DNA from: Maylandia zebra
Lineage: Eukaryota; Chordata; Actinopteri; Cichliformes; Cichlidae
DNA: 64,000 bases
Assembly (NCBI RefSeq): GCF_041146795.1
Contig: NC_135170.1
Location: 29,375,533 to 29,439,532 of the forward strand
Reading direction: 5' to 3'
Part shown: piece by piece, positions 39,573 to 53,600 of the stretch
Layout of the letters: each line of letters begins with the position of its first letter
Numbering within the stretch: the stretch's first letter is position 1
Translations under genes and position numbers: made by a program
Notes under the pieces: model-generated
Databases searched by the model: none
Told to the model about the DNA's origin: nothing
What the model saw: only the letters and a program-made list of their open reading frames with translations

Positions 39573-41652
39573 AATAGCTCTGATAAAAGCTTTAATGCCA
39601 TATAATTTACGCAATGTTTTGCATGATTCTTTTCTACCTTCTTACGATAGTTTCATATAATCATTATATTTAAAAAAAATTAAGAACCAGAAAAAAGCAG
39701 AAAGTCTAACCATCGATTAAAGCTGTGAAATACCAACAGTGACATGCGAGAGTAAGAGTTCTGGCTTCGTGTTTTAATATTTTATTTTCCCTTCATTTTA
39801 ATCCATTTGCAGTCTTGATTTCATTCCTTTTCATTGATTAATTTCAAAAAAGATAGTCTCTAAAAATATGGGGTAAGACGCATCTCATTTTCTTCCTTCT
39901 TCTTCCCGATTGCATTTGATATCCACTCTGTATATATTGTATTAATAACAATAGTGCATTAGCCATAGTGCAAAGCTCAAAACAAACCAAACTGACCGCA
40001 TACGCCATCAGACAAGCTGCATTCTGGACCCCGAACCAGATCTCTTTAATCTCATTTACAAAGTTTCTGGGCTGAGGCGTTCACCCAGGGATCAGGGCTA
40101 TCAACAAATGTACAAAAGACTCATGGCATTTCATTTCAGTGGTAGTTAGAACTACAAGAGAAATGATGAGATGGCAAGCGTAGCTTTTTTTTTTTTTTTT
40201 TGGCCACATTTAAAGATGCATGGACAGCTTTGTCTACAGGAGAGATTTGCAGAGGCAGGGCGTGTCAGGAGATGGATAGCTATAAATTTTCTCAAACAGA
40301 TAAATTATTTTTAAGCATAGTTTTAAATAAATCTTCATACATTGCATTTAACATTCAGTATATCTTGCACATATTTACAAATAGGTGTGCATACAGTTGG
40401 CTAGTGCTCATTTTTTTTTGTAGATACATGGCATGTTGAATTCTTTCTGTGCTGCCTTTAGGGTGCGTGGCTGCAGCGCACAACAGGTTGTAGAAAGAGA
40501 TGATCTGCTAGAGGTAAAAACCAGTGATGGGAGGAATGTTCAGGTGTACACAGACACAACTGCCCCATAACATTAATGTAAACACACACATTCTTACTTT
40601 CTTTAAAAACCTCTTACACCCATACATTCACTCCTGAGCAGACAGACATAGTAAACTTCCTAAGCGTACAAACTTTGGGCCCAAAAGTGGTGAACACGCA
40701 CAGACAGATATTGTGGAATGTATGTTGGTCGGTCTGTCATCGAAAACACTAAGTTACGGTCTCTGCTGCTTCATATATATGATATTTTTTTTAATGATCC
40801 CAAAACCACAACACCTAGCTTCCTTTTTTTGTACCTGAAAACTTGAGGGTGTGGGAGATTGGTGGGCAGGTAGGATGCCTCAAGTTAAGACTCAAACTGC
40901 AATCCAGAACAAACAGCTTCTACGATCAGTCAGTCCTTACTCACCTTTTCTTTGGAAAACATGCTAACAACAGTGTTCTTTTTGTTAAAGTTATCTCAAC
41001 GTTGCCAAATGTTGTAGATTAAAAACTAATTTCTGTCCATTTTAAGATGCACCTTGTCAACGTCTGGACCTCGGAGGAACTGTATCTTAGGTCTGTTTCC
41101 TTAAAGAAAAAAAGGAAACAATACAGCCCCTGTTATGTTATTTCAGTCTGTGTGTGCTAGTCCAGCATTTACTCAAGTGACGGCCGGGTTAGTTTATGTG
41201 CAGGCAGGCATTGGAAAGACGTGTCTCATTTGGTCCACCTTTGATATGTTCTTGATCAGACTGTCCGAGACGTGAGAAGAGGTACACAGACACCAAAGCA
41301 CATTCGTATAGCCACTGGACTGGAGGAAGACCCCGGTGTCTCCCACAGGGAGAGCCACCTGCTTGCTCTAGGCGTGGCCTGGACGTAATCCTCAGTGGCC
41401 TGCTGGCAGCAGCCACATGAGTATGATTTGGCTGGTATGGTGAGAGGAGCTCCACAGGTCCCAGGAGGACAGACGAAAGGAGCAGACGCGATCGTGGAGG
41501 AAACGATGCTCGGAAGAGGTTTTGGAGATATTGTGGGACAGTAGTGGAAGACCTATTTTTTTTTTGTTCCCCTCTTCTTCAACGTGAAATGACACAGTGC
41601 GAGGAGGAAGACAGAAGTGGACAGGACACAGAGACAGAAAGACAGACAGATC
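39573..41652 (-). other. Probable adam11 3'UTR
   Basis: About 2 kb follows the adam11 stop on the minus strand with no coding pattern. AATAAA on the minus strand occurs at 39786-39781. A poly(T) run (plus strand) is at 40184-40200. The transcript end is not determinable by eye. Confidence 0.4.
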
Positions 41653-44600
41653 TTATCCTCCACCAGATCTGAAAGACAAGTGAAAATTAAGCACTTATTA
41701 ATATAGATATGCTGATATAGGTGATAGGAGATGACGATGAGAGAAGCTATTTTGCTTTACTGTTTTGTAGCTGGTGTAATAGGAATGATCTAAAGTATTT
41801 TTAAATTTTTTTTTAAAAAGGAGAGAACTGAAATGGAAAGGATTGAATAAGTTCTGTGGAGATGATTTTCAGATGGTGGATTACTGTGTCAGCAGCCATG
41901 CGGAGTGAGTTTGGGATGAGATAGTGGGATATTTTTAGGATGCAGCTCTGTGTACAGATTACATGGTGATATATTATACCTTCCTCTTCGAATGTTCCTG
42001 CATCCCATGAGAACGCCAGGAGAGAAGACAAAATGTGGAGATACTTAAGTCAGTATTGATAAAAGAAATGAAGAACTCATGACACACAAATAAGAATTAA
42101 TGTGCTTTGCAAGTTATAATTCTATGTAAAAAGCAAAGTAAGTAGCAAAGCAAGTAAACACAACTTAGAGTGGACTTAAGGATTTTAAAAAAAAATGAGT
42201 TTCCTTCTTGTCAAACTGCCTCAAGTCAAGTCAGAATTAGCTCCATCATGACTCAAACAATGACTCAATCCATTATTCATCTACCAGTCCTTCCCTAAAT
42301 CTTCATCACATTGTAGTGATCACATCACATGCAGCAGGTCTACAGAAGTCTGCCACAGCTATGCCTGATAATATTACCCAGTAAGCCAGCAGTATGATTA
42401 GGAAGAGAAAACTTTGCTTATGGCTCATGCACACATGCACACATGCACAGACACTTCTGGCCCCAAAAGGACTGACTGCATTCTATAAACTAAGAATCAC
42501 TTATTGCTTCTTAATTTACTGTTGTCTATATATCAAAGAATTATCATATACATCATATATCATATATACTGACTGTCTATTAGAGCAGCAGTAGTCCTTT
42601 TAGGTCAGACCATAAGTAGTGCATAATAGCAAGCATGCATAGGTGGAATAGTGCGGAAGGAGCACTTCAGCAAGGGCATTTGAGGTTAGGATGCTGCCTA
42701 CAGAGAAAAGGGATAATGCAGGTGTTTAAAAGCACCAACGTAAGAGTATATGACAAAATGAATGCTTAGGTAAACCCAGTGTCAAAAAAACAAAACAAAA
42801 ACGTTTTTAGTCTTTACATGGAGAGTAAACAGGTGGGGGAAAATGTGGCACCAGTAGGGTAAGTCAGGTCTGTTCTAGTAGACTTGAGAAAAGGGCTGTA
42901 GTGGTTCCTGGCAAAAAACATGTCTTGCCCTGTCATTACTAAAAAAATGGGTCTGGAAAGAGGATGGAGAGGGAGGAAAGGTGCAGGATGGAGCTCAGAG
43001 TTGATTACAGCGTAGTTGTGTTTTGTATGGATCTTAAAAGCCAAAAGCGGTTCAAGCATTAGCACGTCTCAGACTTGACTCCCCATTTCCCCTCCCCTGG
43101 GCTGGGCAGTGAGTTGCAAATGGGCATCTAGTTCATAAACGTGAGAGTGGGAGGGGCGGGGACGTCCTTTAGGTAGAAGCAGACAGGTACAGAAAGGCAT
43201 GCCAGAACTCTTACTTAAATCCCCATCCTGTTCCCCCTAGGACTATAGCTGCCAGGAGAATAGCACCTGCGATGGACCCTATAATGATATTGGTGCCACT
43301 TGGACCTGCGCAGAGGAAGGAGGAGGGAAGGAAGGGTGCGGAGGAGGAGGAGGAGGAGGAGGAAGAGGAGGGGCAGAAACAAAACAACACCACTAAAAAA
43401 CACACGTCAGAAGACAGCATCAACACTGTACATCAACAACATCAACTAGAGAGAGGGAGAAAGAGAGAGAGAAAGATGGCAAGATACCTGCAGACAGAAA
43501 GAGAGATGCAGGGAAAGAGGAAGTAACCAGCCCATGGGGTGGAGATGGGAGAACAGGCGGGTGAGCGAGGGAAGTCAGGAAGACAACAGTAACAAAAATA
43601 CAAAGGAGAGAGTGTTTTATTACTTTGTTCTCATTCCACCTCTCCTGCTCTTTCAGCTGGACACCCTCCTGCTCAGGGTGGCTTTGGCTTTTTTGGCTCT
43701 ATAAGAGCAGCAGCTGCTCAATTGCTCTGTGTCATTGGCAGACTGCAAGAAAGTAAGGAAGACACTTGAAAATCGCAGTGCCTGCAAAGCACACAGTACC
43801 ACCACACACACACATTCACTACATACACATGCTCTAATGGATAAATGTGTCTCAACACACCCACACAATCTTCCAACATTGAAACCAAGACTCAGCAGGA
43901 AGGATAACACTGTGTGGTCTAAAAATTAACTTCCTCACAATATTCAGGTAAACTATCCTTTTTGTCCAATGTGAGGTAGTCGACTTCAGTACATGAAGAA
44001 GCTAAAGGGATGATGGGTAGAGACTATGAGGGGGATGTGAGAGGCAGACAGAAAGAGAGACATGGACAGGGTGAGAGTTGCTATGGACCTTTCTTCTCTG
44101 GGCCTGTTGCGACCGTGGGCTCAGGGATGGGATCGAAGACACTGCAGTCCTTCCCGGTGTAGTCCCTATCACAGATACACTTCACTTCATTACTGCAGGT
44201 CTGCAAGAGATTTGATGGGAGAGAGGCCCAATTAGCTATCTGCTAAGAGAAAGACGGGGCAGTTGAATATAAGAACATTAAAATGATTTGGTATTGATCA
44301 ACATAATCAACGTAAGCCTGTTCTTCAAGCAGGTCCTATGTGTGATGCTTAAAAGGGTGTTGAAACAGTTAAAGTTCACATAAAAAAACATTAATTTTTC
44401 ATTCAAATTTAGACTGAAAAAAATCGACAGTGTCACTCTAAAATGAGAAGATATTAGCTTTGTCTTTTTTTCTTTTACCCCATGGTCAGAACAAATGCGT
44501 CCGAAGTTGGATCCTGGGCATGTGCTGAGGTTGAATGCAGCCACAGGGAGGCAGCGTCTCTCCAAACACATCATGTTGGGACCACATGGAGTGCCATCCT

Positions 44601-47600
44601 CCACATAGCCCAGGTCTGTGCCGTCCTCTAGCAGAGCATGGCCACCCCTAATTGAAGCATCCAAACATGAGAGATAGATAGGACAGAGTTAGAATTACAA
44701 CACCAAGGGATACTAATGGACAACAGCCTTTGTGACTGATTGGATGAATTTAATGTGACTACCTGCAGTCCAAGTACTTGTTCTGGTGATAGAGGGTGAA
44801 GCTGGTCACTTCACCTTGGAGGTCTCCAAACTTTGGCTTCATTGTCACATTAGCACAGAACAGGAACCCGCATAAAACATCTCTAAAAGAAGCCGATGCA
44901 ATAAGAAAAAAGGAACATGACATTTCACCAACAGTGCAATTCATAAATGTATTATAGATTTCTATACATTTATAGAAGTTTTATTTTTCCTTACTGACAG
45001 GCCAACTGAGGATTATGTTCAGGTCACGCCTAGAATGAGCAGGTGACTCTTTCACATTCATACACATATAGACAGAGTTTTTATTCCATCCTTACAGAAC
45101 TTTATGAATGACTTCCTGATTGATGCATCAGTAAATTGGTTGAGATTGCACACAAGGACCCTTTGAGGACTGAATGATTCAGAGATTGAATCACAGACCT
45201 TTTAATTAGTGGAAGACTATCTCCTGAGCCACAGCCAGGGTGGATTTTTTGGGGGTGTGTGAATCCCTCTAATTTTCGAACTTTTGCTATTTTCAGGATG
45301 TCTGGAAGGGTCAGGCTCTGTGGAGCCTTTTTTGTTGTCTCTCTGGACACTGTCCAGCTGCTTGTTGTCTTGGGATGACCATACCGGCAGCATTGCATGT
45401 GCCCATTTTTCCTCACTTTTCTTTATGTTTGAATCTTTTGAATCTTTTCAGTGAAATTGGTGGAAAATCTTAAAATAAGGCCACCATTCAAGAGACACTT
45501 GAAATTCAGACCGTGCAATAATAAGGAAAATGCTAACATACAGTGCAAGAAAACCAAAAAAGAGAATCGGGAATTTGCCACTTACGGCTTGTTGCACTGG
45601 AGCCAGCCTTGGCCATCAGGACCGGGGCCACAATTTCCTTTTTCTGTCCCCTCAGCGTTCAGCTTCTCATAACAAAACCTGTCTGCTGAATCTGAGATGG
45701 AAAAAACAAACAAATATACATATTCATATTTTAACTATCAGAATCAGACTAAACTAGTAAAATAAAAATGTCATATGCTGGAAGAGATGCTGTGGATGTG
45801 TTTAACACATACTATAGCCCCAGAGCCCCTTGCATTGTCCATCACGTGTCCTACATCGTCCACTGTAACATCGTCCCTAAAGGGGTGAAACAGTGCTAAT
45901 TAGTGTACCACAAACTCAACTGCATATTAGAAAACAGCCAAAACCATCTCTTACCTGACTATTATCACACATGTATCCATCTAGCTTGTGGACATTATGA
46001 GGGCACTGCAAAAGTAGGAAAGTACATCATGAACTGGAAGCCGTTTTATGTGATCTTACAGTTTTCAGTGTTGTGTACAGAGAGTGCTACCTCGCTAGAG
46101 TCTCCAGTGCAAGTTTCCGGGATGTCACAGTCATTCACAGCCTGTCGACACACCACGCCTCTCTGCTCATACTAACACGCATCAGAGAAAAAAAAAAGGC
46201 ATCAGACAAACATGTCAATCAGTTGTCATATGGGTGATTTTTAATGCATGCCGCGCAACCATACAGGCTGAGAAGTCTGAAAATGTTGTGAGTCATAAGA
46301 AACATGACACACTTCTTGTTCTTGTCACCGCACCAGCATAAATTAAGACTTTCTGAATCTTTTAAATTTCAGAAGTTTTGATAACATATAAAGGAGAAAA
46401 ATACTATAAATGCTCTGACAAAGTAAACCTGATGTTCAAATTTCACTCAGTCAGTTTAATTTACTTTTCAGGCTCTTTGTAATACAGGGCTGCTCACCTT
46501 GCAGCCACTGCAGCAGAGTCCGTTACTGCACATGGCATCATGGGTAAGGGTGCACTTTTTACAGCAGGCTCCTCCCCTACGGGCACATTCCTGCCACCAC
46601 AGACATGAAAACAGCTGAGTTCCAGAAAACAAGACACCATTTGGGGCCCATACATAGACATGATGTGGAGACGCTACCTGTTTCCAGTAGGTTAACCAGT
46701 CTAGCCAGCTACTTACCAGCTGGGATCCACAATCACACTCTTCTCCTGGCTCCACAAACCCGTTCCCACACTCAGGAGGGTCCAAGAGCTAAAAGAGACA
46801 AAGGTAAAAGATTAAGTAAAGGTTATTCAAAGGATTAAAGCAAAAAAATAATGTGCGACTCCGAATTAAATATGTATTTTGATTTAAAAAAAGATTTCAC
46901 AGGCCACATATCCACATGGCCCTCACCTTGTTGGGCTTGTTGAACAGGCAGCTGCCACCTCCCTGGAGCAAGAACTGGATGTACTCGTCAACGCTGCAGC
47001 GAGAAAACTTTCTGGGCAGATGGAATCTGTGATGACAAAAAAACACAAAGGAAGATCAAGACACTACATGACAAGGAAATAAAATAAAAACAGCATGATA
47101 CTTTTCTGTCAGTAAGGAATGCCAGATCCATTGTGGGTGTCTGTGCCATCACGTCGCAATCTGACAGAAATGTTACCATCTGTAGTAAGATATTACTCAA
47201 ATGAATAATTGAAATCTTTATTGTTCCATCTGGCAAGGGGAGCTAAATCCAAATCACTCATGTAGTAAATACTTTCAATTCACCATTTGTAATTCTTACA
47301 CGGTGACCGGCACACTGATGTCTTATGTTTCAGCAAATTTGCACAAAGCATCAAATGCATCGGTGATTATCACTGGCTTGACTAATCGAAAGACAGTAAA
47401 ATTTAAAGTTTCTCTCTGTTACAGGTGTTTCATTTTTTAAGTCAGGGAAATTAGTAAGACAAAACTGTAGCTTAAAGGGATTTTACCCTGTGTCTTCCAT
47501 GATGCATCCCACCCAGGCATCTGGGCATTTGCAGTCTCCTGTGAAGAACGGCAAAGATGACAGACATAAACTAAAGGAATAAAATAATGCACTGATCTTC

Positions 47601-50600
47601 ATTTATAACTTAAGCTGTGACGCTTTAAATGCTGCTGCAAGACATTATGAACTTGTACTCATAACAAATAAAGATAAGAGATACAGTATAGATCTATGTG
47701 TTTGGCATTGAAAAATACAACTGATGGTTATAGAGCCTATTCTTTAGTGGCAAGGATGCTTTAACCACCACCTCCTCCTTCTTGGAAGCAGGTGACTAAT
47801 CACCTAATGAAGGAGTATAATTACAGAAGAGAACTGCTGGACAGGGACACTAACACCTCCACCCCCACTGCCTTAATCCTACCAGCACCAATGTTGCTCT
47901 CTTACTTTGTTAATCTATTCACTCCAGTGCTGGGTTTACAGTTCCCTGTAAATAAAGCTTTTCTTCTATCTTACCTGCAGAGTTACGTGCATTGTTCCAC
48001 CTCATCCCAATGTTCTGGCCAAGACTCTGGCACAAAGTGATGGCCATCGCACCTACATTTCCATACTGAAACAAATTCACATGGAATGCATGTAAAAGTT
48101 TGCTGTGAAGTGGGGACACATATTTTGCGACACATATTTATTGTGAGTCACATAAGTTGAGTTTATCCATCCATCCATCCATCCATCCATCCATCCATCC
48201 ATCCTCCCCCTGTCATTTACATCTGTGTTGTGGAGGCAGGAATCTCAGCAGTGGCAGATGCCAACAGACTCAAAACAACTGATTGGTAAGGCCACTAATG
48301 TTGTGGGAATGGAGCTGGACTCCCTTAAGGTGTTGCCGGAGAGGCGGATGTTGTCCAAGACAAGGACAATGCTGGACAATACCTCCCACCCACTCTATGA
48401 CGTGCTGGCTAATCACAGGAGCACGTTTGTGAGAGACTGAGCTTATCCACCACAAAATGACAAAGGAAATCATTGTTGCCTGTGGCCCCGTGTACAACTC
48501 CTGCATTTAATGCACAGTACAAACTGCAATAGTTACACGCTTTTGCACAAAACACGTCACTTAGGAAGCACTGAACAAGCATCCTATCCAGATGCCCAAA
48601 CCACCTCAACTGGCTCTTTGAATTTGGAGGAATAGTGCCTCTGCTCTGAGTCCCTCCCAAATGGCTGAGGTCCTCGTGCTATCTCTAAAAGAGAACACAG
48701 ATACTTGCAGTTCTGCTGCTTATGTCTGTGATCTATTTCTTTTGGTCACAACCCAAAGCTTGTTAGCTATATATGAGGGTAGGAACTTATAGTGACCAGT
48801 AAACTGACAGCTTCACTTTCCCTCTGTCCTCTCTCTACTGCAACAGTCTCCTGTTCCACTAGTCCTTCACTTTTCAACAGACCCTAGAATACTTACACTC
48901 ATCTAACTTATGCAGTAGCTCGTCTCTGCCTCAGTGCTGATTCTACGACTTACAAACAGGATAAAACTGCTGTGCTGGGACACCTGGTCCCTCTGCCTGG
49001 ACAGGCTGCCAGTCCAACACAGAGACACAGCCAACTTTCACCTCCACACAATCAATTTAGAATCGCCTGATAATCAAACACAGATATCTTTAGACTGAGG
49101 GAGGAAACCTGGGCACCCACAGGAATCCCACATAAGCATGAGTAGAGCATGAAAACTGCACAAAGAATAGCCCCAGTCACTGAGCAGGTTCAGTCTCGCA
49201 ACTTTTTTTGCTGTACCTACTTGAAAATATATGCTTCATATAAATTATTTTCAGCTATGTTTTAAATCAGAGAACTTAGTCCTACTTATTGATGATTTGA
49301 TTTTAATATTACAACAAAAATACATAAAAACTTAAAATTTGGCTTTACAACTAAATTTCAATTTATATTATAAGTCCAATTAGAGATTCACAGTAATACA
49401 GTAGTTAGCACCACACCTCTCGCGCTATGATAGCTGAGATAACCTTTAGTGGCCATCAAATGGATAAGCTATTAAGAAAACTGATGGATGGATGGATTAC
49501 TCATTTTAGGTTAAAATTTATAATAAACCCTATCTGTGTAATAGAAAATTATAATCATGTTATATTTTCCTTACCTCGTTAATTCCTCCTCCTCTTGTTG
49601 GAGAGCACACCCCTCCTGTGTAGGCTGTCCCACTACGGCTACTATGAAAGTTACGCCCTCTGTGAGCACAGGAAAGCCAAAGTTGCAAGTCCAGACATCA
49701 CATAAGCTTTAGTTCCCATTAAAATTTTATTTATTTATTTTGACGGTCTTACGAGAAAAGATGGACTACATCACTCTGCTCTCTGATGTTGTCCTTCCTG
49801 TACTTCATGAAGTTTTGCAGCGTTGTCAATGGGTCTTCCACTACTGGCATCATATTTTTAGAGGTCCAGGTCTCCATGGCGACCAGTACAATCCTTGTGT
49901 TGAGCTGTTCCTGATAGATCTGAGGACCACAAAATGCCCATCAGTGCACTGCTTCATTTGGTGTTTTGGTCTGATTTTTTGTAAGTGTCATCTGGGACAG
50001 ATCATTCCCACACACACACGTGTTTATTGACAGGTGGCGAAGTGAGAAGGCAGAGTTTAGCAGTAGGAGGATTAATTTCCTGCAAACCGATCACTTACCG
50101 TATCCGCCGTGTTGACCACAGCTTTGGCAAAGTTCTTGGTTTGGCTGCTTGAGCGACGCAGCTGTACAAACTGTAGAGGAAAAGACGCACAGATGGCTTA
50201 AGAGATGGATCACATCAGCTCTGCTACACACAAATACACAATCAGACATGTAATTTGATTTACTTGTACTGACCAAGTGATATAAGGAATGAGTTACATG
50301 GAATGTTTCAATGTACTTCTTGCATGACCAATGTCAACTGAAGTGGCAAAGTTTCGGTTAATTAAATGAAATGCAAATATTGCTTTTTGCTTAACAATGA
50401 AATCTGTTGTATTTGACTTGTAGTTTCATCAGTGTGTTACTTGTGTGTTCCCCCAATGTTCTTTCTGCATTCTGTTCAGTGTAAGTTTGCATCAGCTCTG
50501 TACCTAGTAGTTTGTCTGTGCCTTTCAGTTTGTTCCCTGTTTTACTTCAGCAGTGGGTTATCTGTTGTGTCTTCCTGTGAGTCTTTTGTTCCCCTTTTGA

Positions 50601-53600
50601 TTGTCTTGATTGTCTACACCTGTGTCTCATTATGCACCTATTTCCACTTCCTTGATTACACTCTATATCATCTATTCTGCCAGATATTTCTCTTTAATTT
50701 AGTTTTCTAGGTTTGTAGTCTCTCTGCCTCTTCATGTTTATAGTTTTACCATGACTCTTATCCATCCTTACCTGTCAAAGGAGGTCAGTCTGTCACAGTT
50801 TTTTTCTTATTGCATATCCATTGCTTTGTCTGTATTCCTTTAAGAAACGTTCAACTAGCATATGAACACCTGTACACTGTCCAGTCCTAACATATTCTGA
50901 TGTCAGTGTAAGCTTGGAGCTAATGAAACTGGACTGCCTGGCCTCTGGCAGCTTTGTTGCTATATAAAAATAAAAGCTCATATGTTTGTGTACAACTAGC
51001 AATATGTGACAGCCCCAGGCCCTCTTGAGGGGTTGCTCTATGTGGGTTCTGTTTGCGTTTCCTGAGTGGAGCTGAGTGGGATTAGCCATACTGCAGAACA
51101 CCTGGTCACTGCTCTGCAAGTGGCAGTGTGTCATCCTTCTTTGTTGAGCTGGCCACTAAAAAAAGGTATTAATTTAAATGCTGATATTATGATGATAAAA
51201 TGTATATTTCTACTTGTTACTGGGCTCTGTATTTGATTTATCTTTTAACTTGCTATTTTTTACTCACAAACTGCTATCAGACAAGCATTTGCAGCTATTC
51301 TTGTTTACTGTTAGCCATGCAAATCCTGGTGATATTTAGGTACTGCTCCTCTCTGTACAAGTACATTTGTAATTTTGGGGAGATTTTATGTCCTTATTGA
51401 TTGTGGCACTGAAATTTTAGACAATAAATAAGGAGAAGTACTGGACAAACCATGGGGTATGTGGTTAAGCAGTACACACTACAGTCATCAGGCTACCAAG
51501 AACCTTTAGCACTCACCATATCATTGTCATTGACCACCATCAGCTCAATATATTTGGTCTCAGTCTGCACAGAGGGCTTGCGAACACTTCGCTTGGACCG
51601 TCGCAGACCCCCAGACGCCTGCTGCTCCCTCACTTGGTCCGGTCTGTCATCATCATCACCATCACCTCCTCTGCCATCCCACTCACTGTCCTCTGTACAG
51701 TCTGGACACATAAAAAAGCAGAGCTGCAGGCAGTTAGAGGGAAATATTACTTTTTAAGGAAGATAGAGGACAGAAAATTATTAGCTCAAGTTGGCTTTAA
51801 ACAATGAAAAATCGAATCTTTAAGGTGACCTGTTATAATTTTACTCATTTTCTGAAACATATGTACTGTTACAAGAGCAAATAATAATGTTAAACATTGC
51901 AAATTTTTCAAATAATACGCAGAGAGTTCCTATGAACCAAAAGCTCTGTGTCTGACTACTCTAAATGCTCAGTTTAGATGTTTTCTCTACACTTGGCTCT
52001 GTGTGATGTCACTGAGAGCAAATATGCCAAATGTGGTCATCCAAACCAGGACGTTCGGGCTATGACCCAACTACTGTTCAGGAATGGCAGCCAATCAGAA
52101 GAAGGTTGACTTCAAGGCTGGAGGAAGGGAGCTAAAAATGCTTATTTCACAAACTTTGAATGATACAAAGCTACTCTCTGCAATTTAACATAACAACAAG
52201 GTTGGAAAGGAACAAAACAGGTTCCCTTTTGAACACTGTGAATGTAATATATTTAAAATTATTCTTATTATTTAATTATACCCAGCTTATTTATCCATTT
52301 CTTATGAATTTGATTTGATCTATTTTTATGAAATGATTTTGTATTTTTGAAAATGGCTGCTTTTGAGCAGCTTCTGTGAATCAAAAAGTGACATTTATTT
52401 TCAGACTTTTGAAAAATTGCGCTTGGCATAGGTTCTTTCCTAAATGAAGTCAAATGTGTCATGAATGTAAGATAAGTGTGGCTTTATACCTGGACAATGG
52501 GCCGGAAGTCTGATATCAGGCATCCTGCGTATTAGGTGAGCACCATCATACTAAAGTGAAAATATTAAGATTAGGACCTAAAACAAAAATGTTTAACTAT
52601 AAAAATCTGTATTATAGTCACAGGTCATTTACCTGATTGCTGTCATTGTGAAAGGGCTCAATACCGTAAGAGAAGAAGCCATCAGAGAACATGCCACTGA
52701 GAACCACCAACAAGATGAAGAATAAAGGGTGAGTTTGGGAGGCTAATTTGTAACACACAGGGAGTTAGTATTTGAAGTTACAGACAAGGTCTACTGTCAA
52801 ACTCACCACAAGCCATGGCATGTGGAGACAGCTGCCCAGGACTCTGGTAAACCTCTTAACCTTCCCTGATAGTAGCAGTGTTCCCCTCCCTGTGAGGACA
52901 AAGAACCACTGCTTAGTACAATAACCTCTGCTGACACACTCTCAGCTTCATAGGGACAATTTCATAGATCATTTGATATCACAATAGGTGAGAAGTGAGG
53001 AAAAACCTCTCCGTGCTTTCCTGTTTTAAGATGTTAGTGGCACAGTTTATGACCTACTTGTATCGTGTTCTCCACTCCTTTACTCTACTGACAATAGAGC
53101 TGGAAGTACACCATGCCCAAGGACCTCTTCAATAAATCAACACTAACATTGCCCACACAGTTATTTCTTAAAATTTAATGTGGAGTAACTGTACAGCAAA
53201 CAGGCTGCGACTAAACGCAAAAAAACCCAAAGAGGAATCTGCTCTTGTCATGTAGCACTGACGCTGCTTTGCAAGGTTAAAGCGGTGAAGAGAACCAGCG
53301 GGAAATGTGAGAACCATTGATTCACCTGGATTAAATTGATTTCAGCAGGGCGCTTTGACCTCACAACAGCAGCTCAGGGAAACAATGCCTTTGAACTTGA
53401 AAGTATTTTAATCACAGGGATCACTCTGGTTAAGTGCTGCCCTGAATGCATCACGCCTGCTATGTCCAGAAGAAGCGGCATCATCACATGAAGCCTCCAT
53501 CCAGCTGAGGGACAATCTGGTCTAACCACAGGTCTCCAGCCTCAACCCTGCACGCCCCTTCTCTCTTTTCACCACTCCAGGCACAATCTGACTGCCTGTG

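Noticed and set aside
48163-48204. Tandem ATCC array as a CRISPR-like repeat
   Set aside because: It is a simple microsatellite without spacers in a vertebrate intron.
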